Positions 35,872 to 46,828 of a stretch of DNA of 64,000 nt are shown here, piece after piece. The stretch spans positions 10,111,611 through 10,175,610 of the forward strand of contig OZ017801.1 in the NCBI GenBank assembly GCA_963969395.1, given 5' to 3'. Origin of the DNA: Pseudoscleropodium purum (taxonomy: Eukaryota > Streptophyta > Bryopsida > Hypnales > Brachytheciaceae). A program made the position numbers and the translations under genes. The stretch's first letter is position 1; every line of letters starts with the position of its first letter. Under the pieces are notes generated by a model. That model had not been told where the DNA came from. It worked only from the letters and a program-made list of their open reading frames with translations, and made no database searches.

Positions 35872-37646
35872 GGCAGTGAGATAGCTTGATAATCTTTTGC
35901 AACTATCTTAGGTGTACGTCCGGCTCCGCCCTGCCGTCTCTTTTTTCTGTATTTTTTTGACCCATTTACAACCAATTCAGGACTTAGAATACCGGAATGT
36001 TTCTTTGAGTAATGAAGGATTGATAACATTCCGCCAGATAGATCAGTGATCGAGAGTAACCTTTTGATTAGATGAGCAGATCGACGTAACTTAGGTAAAA
36101 TCTTGTTGAAACAAGACTTTGTTTTTGTGTGTGGAAGACTGTACTGTACCAATAACATTTCTGAGGAGAGATCATGACGTTTCGAGAATAAAAGAAGCAC
36201 CAACTGCAGACCGTTTCTGCCAAGCTGGTACCAAGTTTGCAAGTGCTGAAGCGTTTTATTTATAGTCCCAAGGCAACAGGCAGAAAGATGGAGAATATGA
36301 TGCGTGGATTGAAATCACTTTTGTTTTCGTGAGAGAAAGATGAGTACCCTTGCTACTGTGACGAGTTACTGCTCTTATACAAATGGCCAAAGTTTCATAT
36401 TTTCTTGTTTGGCAAGTGAAAGGAGGTTCCAACGCACCAAAGAATGTGGCATTTGGATGCCGTATGTAAAAGTTAGGAAGGGTCCAAAAAAATTTGGTAG
36501 ATGTTCTAGAATCGTTTCTTCATCACACGTACATATTGAGTTTGGAATTGTACATGGAGTGATGATGGTGGATTCAAGCAGAGTGTAATATTATGTGTAC
36601 CCACCTTCATCCGTAAACTTCCTTTGGCATGAAAAGTGTCCCCATATTGGAAGTCAAATTTGAAGCACTGTAACTTTTGCATCTCATTTCCAAATTTAAT
36701 AGAACTTGTTGCAAAATCTGTGCTCTCTCTTCTATTTTGTGTGGAAAAAATTTCAGATCAATCCAAGATGTATTGTTTTCTTTGCAGCCATTCAAAGTTC
36801 ACAAGTTCAATTGCATTTGATGGCTGCATCTTCAGGGGCTTGTATTTCCTTCATTGAATGTTCGTTTTCAATAAAAATTTACTGAATTAGTATCCCCTCA
36901 AAGTCTAGCTATTGTGGTAAAATTTTCATGTCAATTCAAGTTGTTTTGAATGTTTGGGAGAAATTCAAAATTCAAAATCAGAACATTTTTGGATTATCGT
37001 GAACTTCAGCATCTTGTTTCTTCTTCATACGGAGACCCTTTCTAATATTTTGGGGAGAAAGTTGCCCATACTAGACTACCTTGTGCGTTTAAGATTTCAT
37101 ATCAACCCAACAAGTTACGAGTCTCTAAGAAGCATTTTTGTAGGAGGTTCAACCTTGGATGTGTTTTTTGCAACTTTTCTTGCTAATTTTTGACATTTCA
37201 AAGCCATTTTGCAAATACAATGAGTCATTTGAATGATATTTCTTCACCAATGTGATTGTATGTTGGTTTTGAAGAACTTTATAGTTATGAAGTTCTTTCA
37301 TTTGAGTAGGTTTAGAAATTGAATTTCACCTCCAAATGTGTTGCTAGGAAACTTTCACCATCCTTTTTTAACATTAAAATATTATAATCTTGCAATCTCT
37401 ATGGCTAAATGACTCCAAGTTTGATTCATATCATGTACAATTTATACACTACAATATTGTATAGTTGAGATTTCTTGTATTGTGACTTTTGGGGGACTAT
37501 AATTTCATTTCATGATACATTTGTAGTAGAATAATTCAAGCCAAGTCTAAAAGCCCTGCCAAAAAAAATTATTCCTTAATGTAATGGTTACCAAAGACAA
37601 ACTTGCTAAAGAACTCCATTTGAAGTGGATTTTTTTGTGTACCCCT
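35872..37646. other. 3' flank and dispersed repeats
   Basis: After the probable 3' UTR, about 36390-36610 matches 32930-33160. About 36655-37470 matches 41590-42400 in the same orientation, with shared blocks such as CCAAATTTAATA and CAAATGACTCCAA. No gene recognised. Confidence 0.5.
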
Positions 37647-38735
37647 AGATCTAGGTGAATGCAAGAAACACTTGAAGCATTTTGTCACACCCTAGTTTTT
37701 GATTTTTTTTTGCCATAACTTCTATGTTTTAGTTCCAAAATGATTCAAAATTTATAGGGAAGCTACTCATAAGCAATATACACCTTTTCTAATTTTTCAT
37801 GATTTTTCAAAAATAATTTACTATTTTTAAACAGCCCCAATAATTTCTCGCAATAGTTGATTTGTACTCTTTTTAATCCAAAAAAACGAATTTTGAGCTG
37901 AAATTTGGAGAGAATGGTCTTCTAATAGACTTATAGCTACTGTCTAAATTATTTTGAAAAATATTTATTTTTATGTGGTGTAAAAGTCCACAAAGAAAGG
38001 TCCTTACTGCATTTTTTTTCAAAGGTATGAAACATTATTTTGTTGTGTGTTTTGGTCAAAATCCATCACCAAAAAGTTTTCTCAAATGGAAAATTTTTTA
38101 GATTTAAAAAAAAAAAATCCTATGTTTTACAAATTAAAATGTCAAAAGTGGTATTTTCTTCACTGGTTTTTTGGACATAGAATTCACCCTAAAACTAGTG
38201 AAGAAAATACCACTTTTGACATTTAATTTGTAAAACATAGGATTTTTTTTTTTAAATCTAAAAATTTTCCATTTGAGAAAACTTTTTTATGTGATGGATT
38301 TTGACCAAAAAATGCACCAAAATAATGTTTCATATCTTTGAAAAAAAAATGCAAAAAGGACCTTTCTTTGTGGACTTGTATACTACATAAAAGTAAGTAT
38401 TTTTCAAAATAATTTGGACAGTAGCTATAAGTCTACTAGAAGACCATTCTCTCCAAATTTCAGCTCAAAATTTGTTTTTTTGGGTTAAAAAGAGTGCAAA
38501 CCCCCCTAAATCAGCCATTGTGAGAAATTATCGGGGCTGTTTAAAAATAGTAAATTATTTTTGAAAAAATCATTAAAAATTAGAAAAGATGTATGATGCT
38601 TATGAGTAGCTTCTCTATAAATTTTGAGTCATTTGGAGCTAAAACATAGAAGTTATGGCCAAAAAAGAAATTAAAAAACTAGGTGTGACAAAACACAACA
38701 AATAGTACAAGTGTTTCTTGCATTCACCCATCTAG
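37647..38735. mobile_element. Large foldback: about 525 bp inverted arms, 20 bp spacer
   Basis: The left arm (about 37647-38170) and right arm (about 38191-38735) are imperfect reverse complements along their length. Both outer ends carry GGTGAATGCAAGAAACACTT or its complement, and the inner ends carry TTCACTGGTTTT and AAAACTAGTGAA. A transcript would fold into a long near-continuous hairpin. There is no protein frame and no clear target duplication. Confidence 0.85.
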
Positions 38736-40821
38736 CATAAAGATCGCTTCTCCTTTTTTGTTTAGTGAGGGCCTCCTTTTTTCAAGGATCTAATCACAAT
38801 GTATTGTTGTAGACCTAGGCTCATATGGAAAGTACACATTGAAAGATTACCTCACACTTGCTAGATGTAAACATTTCAACTTTGAACATGTGCCAACAAA
38901 ACTTATTCTTGTGTTGGCATAGGCTTCCAACAACTCTATCACAAGTGCAAAGCTCATTAGGACATTGCCAATTTTCTAGAATCATATATGCTTGGATTTG
39001 GTCAAAATTTTGTAACCTTGCATCGCTTTGCAATGGTTGGATAGTTCCATAGTTGAAGAGTTGCTAGGAAGATTTGATGATTTGATGGGATAGACAAAAT
39101 GAGTTGCTATATTACTCTTCATACTTTATTCTTTGTTTCAGAATGGATCAATATTATGCCTCAAGCAACAGGGCCAAACTTCTATATTTTGAGTCAAAAT
39201 GATTTGGACTTTATATCATAAAAAATGAAATCGATATGAGCTTTCATTTGCTAATAATATCTATATCTAATACAGAATTTGGATTTCAAACTGACAAAAT
39301 ATCTTGGTTTGTAGTTTTAGTTTATAGATATGTAATTACAATGCTTTGGAGGTTTATTGATTTATTATTAACCTTGGATAAGGATTTATGCTTTTGATCA
39401 AGAATCATATAGAAGAGTATTTGGTGTTAAATCTTTACATCTATAATAGTTATGTTCCGCGCTTTATATAGGCAATACAAGTATAAATAGTTGTAAAAAG
39501 AGTGGAAGAAGAAATCAACAAATATATACTTTGGGATAGTGACATTGTAAAAGGCTTTATATCTTGAATAAAATTTTAGCTAAGATTCAATAATTATAGA
39601 GGGATTGCATACAGTAAAGTAAGCTATGCAACACAAAATTAATATATCATATAAAGAATGGTAGATGGAAGAATATTAGTAAAAAAAATCAGTAGCTAAT
39701 ATGGATACACTACACATCATATTGATGAGGTATGATCATGACATATCTATTTCTTGAGTTATCCCTATGATTAAATAATAGAGTTCCAATATTTAAATCA
39801 TGAAATGTTGTCTTTTACTTGTCTCTTTTTTCAATTCCTATTCTAGATTGCATTTGAATTCTAATTCAACTTATTACTTTTTATAAATGATAACAAGGCA
39901 AGCACTATAAACATGATGAATTGTTTTCTCCCTATTTTGAAAGTTTGGTTCCACCCAATTATGAGTTCATGATTGATGCAACTTTGACATAGAAAATGCA
40001 CAATCTTGAGGAATTATTTTTGCATAGAACTAGAAATCAATTAAAAGGTTAATGCTGCATGCGCTTACTATAGAGAGTAGAAAAGCATCATAGAATCACT
40101 ACAGAGGGGTAGAAGTAACAATTAGACTATTGAAATGCCAAGCATTGGCTTTTTATATTGTAGAACACAAAGGTAATACTTTTCAAAACAAGACTTGTAT
40201 GTATATCCTTATATGCAATATTGTATTATATTCTTAGAATACAAATTGCATATTAAAATATGGCAAGATATACACCATTGAATTGATAATTAAAAAATAA
40301 TTCAACAACAAGCATCTTTTATTGGGATGCCATTTTAACATCTAAACCTTATCAAACTCAAATATGATGCCAAATAGGTAGTTTTCATTTGTAACTTCTT
40401 AGATATGTAGAAGATATAATAATTGTGCAAATTGGAAGTGCCTTACGTCATTAGATCCGACTCAATATGAAAACAAAGTTTATCACAATAGTATACCTCA
40501 ATTCATGCACCTTCTATGTTAAATACACAATAAACACTATGTGTAACGCCTCTTAGTAACATTTATTACTTTAAACTCATCCAAACGACTTTTGTAGCAC
40601 TTCATTCTTGGTAACACCAAAGGTCACAATCTCCTACCATTGCACATGCTATGCACCTTCAATGTTAAGTTCCAAATCTAGTCATAGGTTTTTTTATTCC
40701 CAATGACTCCCAACACTTAACCTCCAATATTTAACTCCCACAAGCCCTCGTGCATATCATTTGATGACATGGGATGAAACTTCCATTGATGTCCAAGCAT
40801 TTGGTGACGGCACTACTCTCC
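38736..40821. other. AT-rich spacer
   Basis: No gene or RNA recognised; frames are short and low complexity. Confidence 0.5.
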
Positions 40822-40829
40822 ACCAATAC

Positions 40830-40982
40830 CATGGTTGTCACATTGGACAGATTACTATTCATTTCATGTCCTACAGGACAAGTTACTATTCATCAGATGT
40901 ACGTCTTACGTACATCTGATGAATAGTAACTTGTCCTGTAGGACATGAAATGAATAGTAATCTGTCCAATGTGACAACCATG
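40830..40982. mobile_element. Perfect 153 bp hairpin element with 8 bp target duplication
   Basis: Two 75 bp arms (40830-40904 and 40908-40982) are exact reverse complements separated by only CTT. The ends read CATGGTTGTCACATTGGACA. Directly outside are identical ACCAATAC octamers at 40822-40829 and 40983-40990, as expected for a transposed element of a superfamily that duplicates 8 bp, such as hAT. It has no coding capacity. Confidence 0.9.
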
Positions 40983-40990
40983 ACCAATAC

Positions 40991-42400
40991 TAACCACCCT
41001 TGAATAGGACCCGATTTCCCACTAGGCCCAACCAATCTCATTTTAGGACTCACTTTTTAAGACTCACACTAGCTTAATGTGGAATGGAACTCCATCCAAT
41101 TGGTATTAAAGAGTGCACAAACGCTCCATAGTAACATAAAAGTGGTAGTAATGTTCCAACCCCAACTCCACTACATGTGGCTACTATAGCTCACTATAGC
41201 ACCATTCAAGAGTAAGGAAGGAAACCACCCCTCTATAGAGAAATTTTTGTAGTATTTAGAAGACCCCTCCATCTTAGGGGTCTCCAAAACATCCAAGATA
41301 CACCTCCATCCTAGAACACCCAATTCCATGTGTTTTCTTCAAAACTAGGCACCTCAAACCTCCAAATCTTCTTATCGAGATAATTTTTAGCTCTAGACTC
41401 CAAATCTAGAGTGCAAGCCTATTTTTGTGATCTAATTTTTCTGTAGATCACCTTAGATTATTCATTTTTCCAAATGCAACAAGTATTGAGGTAGTTACAA
41501 CCCTCCAAAAATCCAAGTCCCTTAGGAGACCGTTTAGTTCTTTAACCCTTCATTGCCAAAGGGGACAAAAAGTGTCTTCACATAGTTTCAAGTTCAATTC
41601 AAGTGTTTTAACTTTTGCATACAATGTCCAAATTTAATAAAACTTGTTGGAAAATTTGCGCTCTCTCTTCTAGTTTATGTAATAAGATTTTCAAATCTAT
41701 CAAAGATATACTGAATAATTAGAAGCCAATCAAAGTTCACATGTTCAATTTGAATCTACCAAACTACATTTGATGGCTGCAACTTTGAGATTGAACCTTT
41801 GTTTGTCTTTAATAAACTTTATTGGATTATATTTTCCACTCAATATAGTTATTGTGGTAAAATTTTCATATTAATCCAAGTTTTTTTGAATGTTTGGGAG
41901 CAACTCGAGGTTCAAAATTCCAACATTTTTGGATTATAGTGAACTTTGGTGGCTTATTTCTTCTCCATACAATGTCTATTTCAAATAAAGTTTTTTGGAA
42001 ATTTTTTGCATACTATTCTAGTTTGTGTTGCTAAAATTTCATATCAATTCAAGAAGTTATGAATGACTGAGAAGCATTTTAGTCAAAGGAGGTTCAACCT
42101 CATATATGTTTTTTGCAATTTTTCTTGACTATTTTTTTATATTTACAAGCCATTTTGCAAACACATTGAGTCAATTGAATGATATTTTTTTCATCACTGT
42201 GCTTGTTTGTTGGTTTTGAATTACTTTATGGTTTAAATTTTTTTCATTTAAGTAGGTTTAGAAATCAAATTTCACCTCCAAGTATGTTGTTAGGAAAATT
42301 TTAACATTCTTTTTCAACACTAAAACATTATAATCTTGCAATCTATTCGGTCAAATGACTCCAAATTTGATTCACATCATCTTCAACATGTTCACTATAA
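40991..42400. other. Spacer containing a second copy of the 36.7 kb repeat
   Basis: About 41590-42400 resembles 36655-37470. The remainder is non-coding and AT-rich. Confidence 0.5.
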
Positions 42401-42404
42401 AATT

Positions 42405-42684
42405 CATTAGAAGAAATTGGGGGGCTCGAAAAGCTCGAAAATTATCAAGTTGGGAACAAGACTGGTGTAGTATTGGGAACTATAGGAATTAGATTGCTAA
42501 CATGGCCAAGTCCCTGCCATGTCATTGTCCCTCAAATTTTATTTCAAATTTTTGTTGTATTTGAAGATCAAATTTAAAAAATATATATATTTTTTGACAG
42601 TGGGCCGTTTCCTTTGCTGCAAGGAACAGCTGTGGAAGAACAAGCCCGAAACAAGCTTTTCAAGCCCCCAAATTTCTTCTAATG
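42405..42684. mobile_element. MITE, 280 bp, about 30 bp inverted repeats
   Basis: Left end CATTAGAAGAAATTGGGGGG followed by CTCGAAAAGC; the right-end reverse complement is CATTAGAAGAAATTTGGGGG followed by CTTGAAAAGC. A TA dinucleotide next to GAAG on both sides is consistent with a TA target. Non-coding. Confidence 0.75.
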
Positions 42685-42689
42685 GTATA

Positions 42690-43210
42690 GCTAAGATCTC
42701 TATAATTAAGTGACATTTAGATCTATATCACTTCAAAAGCAATGATGTTTTTAAACCCAAATGGGACTTTGGTGATGAGGGATTAAGACTCTAGTTTCTT
42801 TGAATGCCTATAATTTTTCACACATCATCTCTTTGTGAACCATAGTATTTTAGAAATTTGGTCTAATTATCTTTTCAACAATGTGTGGCATGCCCTATTT
42901 GGACTAAGGGTCCTCTTAAAATCCCCTACTCCCACGTCCTATACCTCGAGTTGCAACCATGACATTGCCAACTTTAAGGAGACTCTCTTTTGACTTCCAA
43001 CTTGAATCCTTGCATTCTTTGAACTCATGGACGCATCTTCACACTTTCTTTTTAAGCATGTGTGGCATGTCATCCAATTTGTTTTGATTAGAGTACAATG
43101 ACACTTTATGCACTCAAAACTCCACATTTTTCTCACCTCATTTCTTGCAAGGCTTAAAGAGTCACCTCCAATGTCCCTTTTGCTCACCAAGGTGGCATCG
43201 GCTCACCTTA
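42690..43210. other. Spacer
   Basis: No gene recognised. Confidence 0.4.
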
Positions 43211-43218
43211 GAGTGAAG

Positions 43219-43433
43219 CAGGGTTGACAGGACGGTCGGACGCTGACATTTGCGGACGCCGTCCGCCCCGTCCCGCCCTGTCCGCCTCGTCCGCCCCGCC
43301 TTGTCCCGCCCCGCCCGTCCGCCTTCCGATGGCGGGAGGGACGTTGCGTCCGCTGGCGTTCGTGAGGATGGACATCCGGACATCCGGGTTACCGACACTA
43401 TTTTGGGGCGGACGTACTGATTTGTCAACCCTG
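43219..43433. mobile_element. GC-rich hAT-like element, 215 bp, 8 bp target duplication
   Basis: The ends are CAGGGTTGACA and TGTCAACCCTG, an 11 bp inverted repeat beginning CAGGG as in many hAT transposons. Identical octamers GAGTGAAG flank it at 43211-43218 and 43434-43441. The interior is extremely GC-rich with repeated GTCCGCCCCG-like units, in sharp contrast to the AT-rich host DNA. No transposase is present. Confidence 0.88.
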
Positions 43434-43529
43434 GAGTGAAGGGTGATTGCGAGACATCTTTTGAGTGGATAGTGAGGAGAGCTACCCATTATCCATCCAA
43501 AAGTGACTTCATTTTTGGGCTCATTTTTG

Positions 43530-44900
43530 GGTTTTAAAGATTTTAAAATTTTCATTTGCAACCCCTCCTCTCTCCTTTTGTAATTTTCAAAAACCAACAT
43601 AGTGACAATCAATATAGGATAATTCCTTCATATCTGTATTCGGTACTATATTCGTATCTAATATCCGTATTCAATATTCATCCCATATCCGTATCTAATA
43701 TTGTATTTGTATTCGGTATGTGTGCTATATATTCATCCCATATTCATATCCAATATGGTGTATGTATACAATATTCATTTTGTATTTAATATTTGGATAG
43801 CTTAGATTAACTCCTAAAGGTTTTTGACTATGTTTTCACCAAAAACACTCTAAAACTGCCATTTCTAGTGCAAGTACCCAATTTTTGAAAAAAAACATTT
43901 TTAAACACAAGTAACTAGAGGATCTTGTAGTAAAATATTTTGAGAAGATGTGGTAAGAATTTCAGAAATTTTCATTGTGTCGATTGCAAGATATTAGCAT
44001 TTGAATTCACAAAAATCCTTTTTTTTCCCTGCAAAAATTTGGGCAGTTGCACTTCACAAGGTCACATTTGCATGAAAAGATGTCCAAAATGGTGGTTATT
44101 CTTTGAATTCATTCTTCAAATCATGTTGGCTACATGCTTGGAAATTTTTAGATCATTTGGAATTGTGCTACATGTAGGAAAAAAATAGTAAGTAGAATGA
44201 AGTAGAAAATGATTCAAAGTACTATGTTGTTAATAATTTCTTTATGGAATTGAAAAATGCCAATCCTAATGGTTGAAATGTTGTAATAAACAATGTACAC
44301 CTTTAATTTTTTTTAATTTTTTTTCAAAAATATTTGAAATTGAGTAAAATGAAGGGCTTCAAAGTTTATTTCAGAGTAGAGATTCCAAAACTATCTACAA
44401 ACTACTCCAAACTAAAATTCCTCATAACTTTGATTCATCCATCCAAATGGAATGATTAAAATCTTTTCATGTAGATATAAATCTAATGAATCAATTTCAA
44501 ATTTTAATTTTTGAAAAAAGTGATTTTTGAAGAATTTTTTTTGCTGCCCAGGCTGCCCACCGAGTGTTGAAAATCACATTTCATACAATAACTTTTTAGC
44601 CACGTAGTCAAAAGTTATAAAAATTGTTGGGCCTTAAAGTTACTCCTTGGGGACATGTCATGTTAAAATTTCAAAGAAAAAAAAATAAAAACTCCATCCG
44701 TAATGAGCTGTCCAAAATCTCTATGTTGCCAAAAAATGGGGTTTAGGGCTTTAGGGGTTAAATCTCACCAGATCTATGACTTGTGATTTTTTTTAAAATC
44801 AACGGCAATTTTGAAGGTAAGCATTTTTTCTTTAAAAAAAATCAACGGCTTGTAAATTTTTTGAGAGAGGGGGGATAACTAATGCAAACTAGGGGGGAGC
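43530..44900. repeat. Composite AT-rich repeat, related to 55.5-56.9 kb and 16.6-17.4 kb
   Basis: About 43800-44760 is similar to 56130-56880 and to 16565-17430 in the same orientation (shared TGACTATGTTTTCACCAAAA). The segments 43540-43800 (ATATCCGTATTC-like microsatellite) and 44750-44900 match 55690-55900 and 55545-55690 in reverse orientation. Confidence 0.6.
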
Positions 44901-46760
44901 CATATATCTTTTGAGTGGATAGTGAGACTATGTTGTCAAAGTGGGCTACCTAGACCATCAAGGTGGATTGGTGAGTTTTTTTTCCTTGGTGGTAGTACGA
45001 CACCTCCCTGCGAACACAAGTAGAACAAACAAGTCATCTAAGTTTATTCATCCATCCATCCCTTCTTTTTATACTTCCATCCATAATATGACCTAAGATT
45101 AGCATTAGAGAAAATTTGGACTCTCTAAAAGATTGAGACATGTCATTTAGGTATGCAAATACAAGAAAAGCAAAAAAATATTTAAAAAAGTGAAATATTA
45201 CAATCTGACATGATGGCACTTGAACCAATCACATATTTCATGATTTTCTTTAAATTAGTTTGAAGAAAAATTATAAATGAATTTATTTGCACTTTTAGCT
45301 ATACTTGCACATCTTGCAAGTAGAGAAATGACCCCCTAGAGAGTCTAGATTCTCTCTAATGTAAACCTATTTCAAAATTTTCTGGGACAAACTTTACATT
45401 TCTCAAAGATGTTTTCGATAGCTTCATCCATTCTATTTCTCTACTTCTGTATATCTCTAGTGTGATACGTAGCCACCCCCCAAACTAGGCAAAAATTTGC
45501 ACTGGTCAAGGTTGAATTCACGTCAATTGCATCGGAAGCTGCCGCGGCAATCAGGGCGTGGAATCCGCAACTAAAATCACTGAAAGCGCACCAATGAGTT
45601 GTACATCACTCCACTGGCTCCAGCATGTGGCCTACTTTGCATAGTCTTTCCAGCTCTCCATAAATCCATACCTCGCGAAGGAAAATTCATGACCTGCCAA
45701 GTGTCGAGTTGTACCTCGTAATCTCCTGCACAATTTGCACCAGTGCTCCATTTTCTACGAACTAAATTACTGAAATCAAGACCTTGTAGCCACCTGGTTC
45801 AGTTTATTATTGAGATCGGCTAATTAAGGTTAGTACCTTGTAAACTGAAGCACCGAAAGCTATAAACATTTCACCGTGAATCAGGCAGCGATGAAGGCTT
45901 AACTTCCGAACCACAATGCTGCATTTTTTTAATGTATTTCTTTGGTCACCAGTTCAGATCAACAGAGAGAAGAAAACGGTGCGGCTGTACCCATCAATCT
46001 TTCTCTGCCACAAATTGAAGGCTTGTCACAGTAGCCAGTCAGGCTCAAAACGTCCGGCATGTCAAGCTTTGGGTTCCAGAAATAGAGATGATTTTGATCC
46101 GAGACTTGAAATTTACGACAAATAAGTTATTTTTGAGACAAGAATGCGATGCAACTTAATTCCTAGCTACCGTCTGGGATAAATATATGGCCATGTAGGT
46201 GCAATGCGAACTGTGCACTGTAAGTTGATCATACAGTACCTTCAATGAGCTTGATCAAATTGCTTCTATTCGTAGGTTTCAGACTTCGTGAAATGAGATG
46301 CATTCCACTTTAAATGCAAGCTCTCAATACTAGATCAGGATTTCGATGTAGTAGTCTAGCTGGGTCGATTTGGACAATTAAGAATAATGTCCAACATTAA
46401 ACTTACTCCTCCATTTAGAACTAGGCCGTCTTTTTAATTGCTTGTTGCTGGTTTCTCCGTGCTTGAGCAAGCATTGGTAACCACCGTAGTCCTCTTGCAT
46501 ATCAACATGATAACCACCACTTAGAGTACGTCGTCCAAGTTTCTTTGGAAGTGAATGTTGTGATCAGATACTCATGCATGATCGAAGTCATCCCAGGTGA
46601 TTTCTCTAAATAGGAAAGTCCATTCCTTAAGATCTGAAACTCACTAATGTGAGAGTGGGTGAATTTGGCAGGAGAGTTTTGAATGTCAACCTTGAGCTTG
46701 GAGCTCTGCCAGCATCGTCACGAATTGAAGAACGGTCGAGCATTGATCTTCGTTTCGCAT
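44901..46760. other. Upstream region of the glyoxal oxidase gene
   Basis: No gene recognised. Composition rises toward normal after about 45480. A TATA-like ATAAATATATGG lies near 46180, too far from the coding region to assign firmly. Confidence 0.4.
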
Positions 46761-46828
46761 TTTGCGCATTTCTCAGTGCATTTTCAACTTCCTGTGTTCT
46801 TGTGCTACAACCTCTCTGTCAGAAGTAA

